From: CAZFBA01 sp964517135
Lineage (GTDB): Bacteria > Cyanobacteriota > Vampirovibrionia > JBFMGH01
DNA length: 17,248 bases
Reading direction: 5' to 3'
NCBI GenBank assembly: GCA_964517135.1
Contig: CAZFBA010000059.1
Coordinates: 1 to 17,248, forward strand
Below the pieces are notes generated by a model, which was not told the origin of the DNA, made no database searches, and was given only the letters and a program-made list of their open reading frames with translations. Positions 13,534 through 17,248 of this stretch are shown here, piece by piece. Every line of letters starts with the position of its first letter. The stretch's first letter is position 1. The translations under genes and the position numbers were made by a program.

Positions 13534-13575
13534 AACAGGGTGTTTTGCTTATTTCCGGTAAAACACCCTTCTGTT
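13534..13575 (+). other. Stable hairpin between the S1 and DUF512 genes
   Basis: GGGTGTTTT (13538-13546) and AAAACACCC (13560-13568) form a perfect 9-bp stem with a 13-nt loop, extended by AACA/TGTT across a 3-nt bulge. No T-tract follows, so it is not a standard terminator. It ends within a few bases of the next start codon. Confidence 0.65.
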
Positions 13576-13579
13576 GAAG

Positions 13580-14896
13580 ATGAATAAAAAATATTTTAAA
13601 GCTCGAATAATAGAAGTAAGGCCCGGTTCAATAGCTGAAAAAGTTGGTATTGAAAAGGGTGATAGTTTGATGGCTATAGATGATGCTCCTTTGAGAGACC
13701 TTCTGGATTATCAATATGCTGTTTCGTATGCCAGAAAAATAACTTTGCTAATAGAAAAATCTGATGGATGTCAGAAAGAAATTGTAATAGATAAACTACC
13801 TGCTGAAGATCCAGGTTTAGGCTTTGAGTCAGCTGTTTTTGACAGGGTTAAATCCTGTAATAATAAATGTATATTTTGTTTTATAGATCAACAGCCTCCG
13901 GGTCTGAGAGATAGCCTTTATATAAAAGATGATGACTTCAGGCTTTCATATTTACAGGGTACATATGTAACACTGACTAACCTTTCTGAACAGGATAAAA
14001 ATAGAATTGAGCAATTGAGACTTGGACCACTCTTCGTATCGGTGCATACTACTGATTCTAAATTGCGAATAAAGATGCTGGGCAATCCGAAAGCCGGTGA
14101 TATACTACAAAAACTTAACTGGCTGAATGATTTACTTATACCGGTTCATACTCAAATTGTTGTTTGCCCAGGATATAATGATGGTGAGGTGCTCAAAAAT
14201 ACCTTGCAAGAACTCTCTCAAATAGAAAATATTCTGAGTGTTGCTATTGTTCCTGCTGGCATAACAAAATACCGGCAGGATGAAAAAATAAAGCAATTTA
14301 CGAAAGAATTGGCGTTACAAACTTTAGAAATTGTAAAAAAAGTTAATATTTCAAAAGGGTGGAATTTTGCCTTTCCGTCAGATGAAATATTCTTGCTTGC
14401 AGAAAAAGAAATACCTGAAAGTGATTTTTACTGTGATTACCCGCAACTTGAAGATGGGGTCGGCTCTGCAAGGTTATTGTGGCAAAATTTTGATGAGCTT
14501 ACATTGCCTGAAAAGGTCTTAAAGCCTCTTAATGCTGCAATAGTTACATCTTCTTCAGGAAAACAAATTCTTACAAACCCTGTTGCAAGGCTTAATAAGA
14601 TTAATAATCTTTCTATTGAAATAATAGAGGTCAAAAATACATTTATGGGGGAATGTGTTACTGTCTGCGGGCTACTTTCAGGCAAAGATGTTCTTGCTTC
14701 TCTCAAGGGGATAAAAGTTTTACCTGACATAATCTTTTTACCTTCAGTTATGCTGAGAAAATATACTGAAGAATTTCTTGATGGTATGAAGCTATGTCAA
14801 ATTGCAGAAAAAACAGGGGCTAAAATTAGAGTAGTTCAAAATTATTATAGCTTTAGAGAAATTGTTGATTATATTGTAAAAAATAACCATGGATAG
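13580..14896 (+). CDS. PDZ / radical SAM / DUF512 protein
   Basis: A 438-residue protein. An N-terminal PDZ-like domain (about 8-65, VRPGSIAEKVGIEKGD) is followed by a radical-SAM-type cysteine motif CNNKCIFC (C-x3-C-x2-C) for a [4Fe-4S] cluster, then VHTTDSKLRIKMLGN, TQIVVCPGYNDG and a C-terminal DUF512 region (about 270-430). Family knowledge: this architecture is widespread in Cyanobacteria and Clostridia and has been catalogued as a putative Fe-S oxidoreductase; the reaction is unknown. I prefer the ATG at 13580. A TTG at 13574 is in frame, and neither has a recognisable SD. It follows the S1 gene after a stable hairpin in a 70-bp gap and may depend on read-through from ispH-rpsA or on hairpin-controlled translation. 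Confidence 0.92.
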   Translation: MNKKYFKARIIEVRPGSIAEKVGIEKGDSLMAIDDAPLRDLLDYQYAVSYARKITLLIEKSDGCQKEIVIDKLPAEDPGLGFESAVFDRVKSCNNKCIFCFIDQQPPGLRDSLYIKDDDFRLSYLQGTYVTLTNLSEQDKNRIEQLRLGPLFVSVHTTDSKLRIKMLGNPKAGDILQKLNWLNDLLIPVHTQIVVCPGYNDGEVLKNTLQELSQIENILSVAIVPAGITKYRQDEKIKQFTKELALQTLEIVKKVNISKGWNFAFPSDEIFLLAEKEIPESDFYCDYPQLEDGVGSARLLWQNFDELTLPEKVLKPLNAAIVTSSSGKQILTNPVARLNKINNLSIEIIEVKNTFMGECVTVCGLLSGKDVLASLKGIKVLPDIIFLPSVMLRKYTEEFLDGMKLCQIAEKTGAKIRVVQNYYSFREIVDYIVKNNHG

Positions 14897-14960
14897 TCAG
14901 AGGGCTGGAAAAAAGCAGTATTCCTGTTTTGTTATGTTCTATTACAACCGGATTTCAGGC

Positions 14961-14990
14961 AAAAAAAAAGATCCCAGGGGATAGGATCTT
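14961..14990 (-). terminator. Intrinsic terminator of the Gln/Ala-rich gene
   Basis: Read on the minus strand: a 7-bp stem AAGATCC/GGATCTT with a 9-nt loop, followed by a run of seven T. It lies 100 nt after the stop at 15090 and between convergent genes. In the plus direction the hairpin is followed by AAAA, so it would not be a classic terminator for the DUF512 gene. Confidence 0.8.
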
Positions 14991-15089
14991 AAAATTACCT
15001 CTAAATAAATTTCGTTTTTCTCTCTAGTTACGGGGCATGTTCGGGGCAAATTGTTATGATGTATAAATAAGACTTGATTATTGATTAAG

Positions 15090-16469
15090 TTATGCGAATG
15101 CAGGTAAGTTTGGTTTGATCATATTTTGTGCGAGTCCAGCGTTCAGACCGGTAGGATTACCACCAAACAGATTTTGAGCCATTTGATTCATTGCTTGAAG
15201 CGGGTTCATAGCTTGTTGTTGCTGGCCACCGCCCTGGATAATTTTATCAGCTCTCTGTTCTAATTGCTGGATCACTTGTAATTTCTGTTCGTTTGGCATT
15301 TGTTGCAGTGATTTTTCATCTAATTGCTGCATATTGACTTGTGGCTGTTGTTGCTGTTGACCAAACAAATTTGCAAGCGGGTTAGCTTGTTGGCCATTTT
15401 GACCACCACCTAAAGCTGCTGCAAAGATATTTTGAGCTGCTTGTGGTGCTTGCTGGGCTTGTTGTGGTTGCTGTTGTTGACCTTGCTGACCGAGGCCTTG
15501 AGCATTTTGGATCATGCCCTTGGCTTGTTGCAAGAGTTGTTTGGCTTGACCAGCTAACTGTACAGGATCACCACCAGCTGCACCGCCTGCTGCGCCTGTT
15601 CCACCAGCTGCTGCAATTGCGCCACCGGCTGTACCCTGGTTACCTTGAGCCTGGGGTTGTTGAGCTTGTTGTGCTTGTCCGCCACCTTCAGCTTGCTGAA
15701 TTAAATTAGCAGCTTTAGCAATTAAACCTTCTACAGTATCTTTAGCATCTTTAGCTTGCTGGGCACCTTTAGCTTCTTGAGCGCCTTCAGGGGCTTTGGC
15801 TTCTTCTCCGCCACCATTACAGTTTCCACCGGGTTCTTTGGCTGCTGCTTCTTCAGGAGCTTTGGCTTCTTGAGCGCCTTCTTCTCCGGCTGCTTCTTCA
15901 GGAGCTTTAGCTTCTTCAGCGCCTTTTTCACCTTCTTCAGGAGCGATAGCTTCTTGATTATCTTTACCTGGTATAGTTAACTTCTGGCCATTTTCTAAAT
16001 CCATAGCCATTAGTTTGTCTACATCTTCAGGTGATAAGTTATCAAGATCAATACCCATTTGTTCAGCTTTTTGTTGTAAGGCAGGGTTTGCACTTACGAT
16101 GTCTTTAACAAATTGCTGTTGATTGGATAATTCGGCATCACTTAATTTGCCATCACCGTCGCCATCAAGGCCGGCTTTGACAACATCACCCAGTTTATCA
16201 CCTTGCTGGGCTGTAACCTTTGATTCACCACTATTTAAATCTTTATTTCCGTTTATTTCATCTCTTATTGATTTTTGGCGGTCATTAAGTTCATTGGCTT
16301 TTGTTTCTTGTTGAGTTTGTTTAACTTCTTGAGCTCTGTTTTGCTCTTGAGCTCTATTTTGTTGTTGATGATTATTTTGAGTTTGTTTGGTTTGTTGGGT
16401 TTGTTTATTTTGTTGAGTCTGTTTAGTTTGGGTTCTTGGCTTTTGACTGACTTTACTTGTTGTTGCCAT
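15090..16469 (-). CDS. Gln/Ala/Gly-rich low-complexity protein with one EF-hand
   Basis: A 459-residue protein of unknown function. Residues 1-60 are Gln/Lys/Thr-rich (QTQQNKQTQQ type). Residues 102-113, DGDGDGKLSDAE, are a textbook 12-residue EF-hand calcium loop (Asp at 1, 3 and 5, Gly at 6, hydrophobic at 8, Glu at 12) within a helical context (about 85-165). Residues 175-235 contain tandem acidic units around EEAKAPEEAA. The rest is Gln/Ala/Gly-rich (QQQQPQQAQQ) and ends in short hydrophobic units such as NPLANLFG. There is no signal peptide, one Cys (217) and no membrane segment. The start is very secure: AGGAGG five to ten bases before ATG, in a long leader carrying two more AAGGAGG blocks. 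A strong terminator follows. It is probably abundant; export by a signal-less route is possible but unproven. Confidence 0.85.
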   Translation of the reverse strand: MATTSKVSQKPRTQTKQTQQNKQTQQTKQTQNNHQQQNRAQEQNRAQEVKQTQQETKANELNDRQKSIRDEINGNKDLNSGESKVTAQQGDKLGDVVKAGLDGDGDGKLSDAELSNQQQFVKDIVSANPALQQKAEQMGIDLDNLSPEDVDKLMAMDLENGQKLTIPGKDNQEAIAPEEGEKGAEEAKAPEEAAGEEGAQEAKAPEEAAAKEPGGNCNGGGEEAKAPEGAQEAKGAQQAKDAKDTVEGLIAKAANLIQQAEGGGQAQQAQQPQAQGNQGTAGGAIAAAGGTGAAGGAAGGDPVQLAGQAKQLLQQAKGMIQNAQGLGQQGQQQQPQQAQQAPQAAQNIFAAALGGGQNGQQANPLANLFGQQQQQPQVNMQQLDEKSLQQMPNEQKLQVIQQLEQRADKIIQGGGQQQQAMNPLQAMNQMAQNLFGGNPTGLNAGLAQNMIKPNLPAFA

Positions 16470-16472
16470 AAA

Positions 16473-16606
16473 CTCCTCCTAATTATTGTAACCTCTCTCA
16501 CTAGTTGAACTTAGGAAAAATGTTTTTAGATTAGCCCTCCTTTTGTTAGTTTCATTTCTCAACACATTGTGGAGTTTATTGGAATGCTAAATGTATAATC
16601 CTCCTT
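16473..16606 (-). promoter_or_regulatory. Leader with three SD-like AAGGAGG blocks
   Basis: On the minus strand, AAGGAGG occurs at 16606-16600 and 16542-16536, and AGGAGGAG at 16480-16473 just before the ATG. The first two have no start codon at usable distance. The blocks are spaced 64 and about 61 bp apart. They may be standby or mRNA-stabilising ribosome-binding sites. Confidence 0.5.
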
Positions 16607-16750
16607 CCCGTTTATTTAGCAGATAATTCCTATAATTAATCTCCCTGTCCTTGATCATAGTGCAAATACACTTCAAACTTAGAAAAAAAGAAAGAAATAT
16701 TAGTCTGTTATAAGAAAACTTTTTTCAACGTAATCTCTAACTTAGGAAAT
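16508..16750 (+). repeat. Three dispersed AACTTAGRAAA repeats
   Basis: AACTTAGGAAAAA at 16508, AACTTAGAAAAAA at 16676 and AACTTAGGAAAT at 16739. The offsets of 168 and 63 bp are both whole multiples of 10.5 bp, so all three lie on the same DNA face. They are upstream of the Gln/Ala-rich gene on the minus strand. Confidence 0.4.
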
Positions 16751-17248
16751 TTAAGAAAAAAACAATAGCAAAAAAATACAAATAATCTCTCTTATTTATT
16801 TAAAAACAATCATTGCTCTCGAATTGCCTTCGAAAAAATCTAAAACCCGCACCAAATGTAACAAAAGAGGATCAAAATAAATACATCTTCAATATAGAGA
16901 ATATTTATCGTATATACAAAATATTTAAAAAGTCCAAAAATTTAGTTACAAAAAATATTTTCAGGTATACTTAACAAATCGCAACAAATTGTTTTTATAA
17001 AAATATAGGACCATAGAAATGCTTGCTAGATTAGGGTTTTAGCGATTGCTTCGAAATAAGAAAAAATTTTTGATTTTTTTGAAAAAAAACATCTAAAGCA
17101 TGTTAATCATGTAAAAGAATACTTTTAATAACATAAAAAACTGCATCAAATTAATTTATCTGCCTTTACAATAGTAAGACTAATGCATAACTGTAACAAT
17201 CAATTTTCTGTTTTCGATTTTCAAAAATTTTAAAAGTGAAGATATGGG
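16510..17248. other. 739-bp AT-rich noncoding region to the window end
   Basis: Apart from the leader and the repeats above I see no gene, RNA or terminator. From about 16800 on it is rich in A- and T-tracts (for example 17059-17089) typical of curved DNA. An ATG at 17244 might open a gene beyond the window, with only GAAG upstream, so I do not call it. No convincing promoter for the 15090-16469 gene was found on the minus strand. Confidence 0.5.

Noticed and set aside
15031..15048. Two CGGGGCA copies 11 bp apart
   Set aside because: Too short and only two copies; no array, so not a CRISPR or satellite.
15731..15931. Lys/Leu-rich 66-codon ORF on the minus strand
   Set aside because: It is the shifted frame of the EEAKAPEEAA-type repeats of the 15090-16469 gene, so its striking KKLKLLKK pattern is an artefact.
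16481..16567. Short basic ORF (about 28 codons, GTG start) in the leader of the Gln-rich gene
   Set aside because: No SD before the GTG; the AAGGAGG inside it has no start codon. A leader peptide cannot be supported.

Overview
This AT-rich bacterial window carries thirteen protein genes in several short transcription units, with long AT-rich spacers between them. The housekeeping genes (ispE, rsmA, ispH, a four-domain S1 protein, a PDZ/radical-SAM/DUF512 protein) indicate a bacterium that uses the MEP isoprenoid pathway. The DUF512 protein of cyanobacterial and clostridial type, together with a secreted protein carrying four copies of an 'LFGxxY...RLxRLE' repeat, best fits a non-photosynthetic relative of Cyanobacteria (Vampirovibrionia/Melainabacteria). 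This assignment is inference; a clostridial Firmicute is the main alternative. Non-ATG starts are common (TTG, GTG and probably one CTG).

Layout. 1-1604: a six-helix membrane protein and a small protein resembling the GspE N-terminal domain, both plus strand. 1605-1927: a noncoding block with two near-identical CRP/FNR-type palindromes (TGTGA-N6-TCACA) between divergent promoters. The plus promoter serves a VOC/glyoxalase-fold protein. The minus promoter has the first palindrome centred exactly at -41.5 and leads, about 120 nt later, to a well-formed intrinsic terminator with a GNRA loop and no ORF in between. I read this as a candidate CRP-family-controlled small RNA, the most interesting object in the window. 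2369-5278: an eight-cysteine secreted protein whose start lies 28 nt after an intrinsic terminator, then the secreted repeat protein with a Tyr/Asn/Gly-rich tail. 5275-7012 (minus): rsmA followed by ispE, with the ispE stop overlapping the stop of the repeat protein. 7459-8227: a strong sigma70-type promoter and a gene with a degenerate response-regulator receiver domain. 8449-10277 (minus): an M29 aminopeptidase and a Gly-rich protein with a cationic tail. 10540-10909: a CsoR-family regulator lacking the usual metal ligands. 11444-14896: ispH, the S1 gene and the DUF512 gene in one direction. 14961-16469 (minus): a Gln/Ala-rich protein with one canonical EF-hand loop and a long leader.

There is no sign of a mobile element, CRISPR array, tRNA or rRNA. 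The core genes cover isoprenoid precursors (ispE, ispH), ribosome maturation and translation (rsmA, S1) and peptide turnover. The lineage-specific genes are mostly secreted, low-complexity or regulatory proteins of unknown role. The sRNA, the attenuator-like terminator, the ispH leader hairpin and the multi-SD leader are read from sequence alone and need transcript data.
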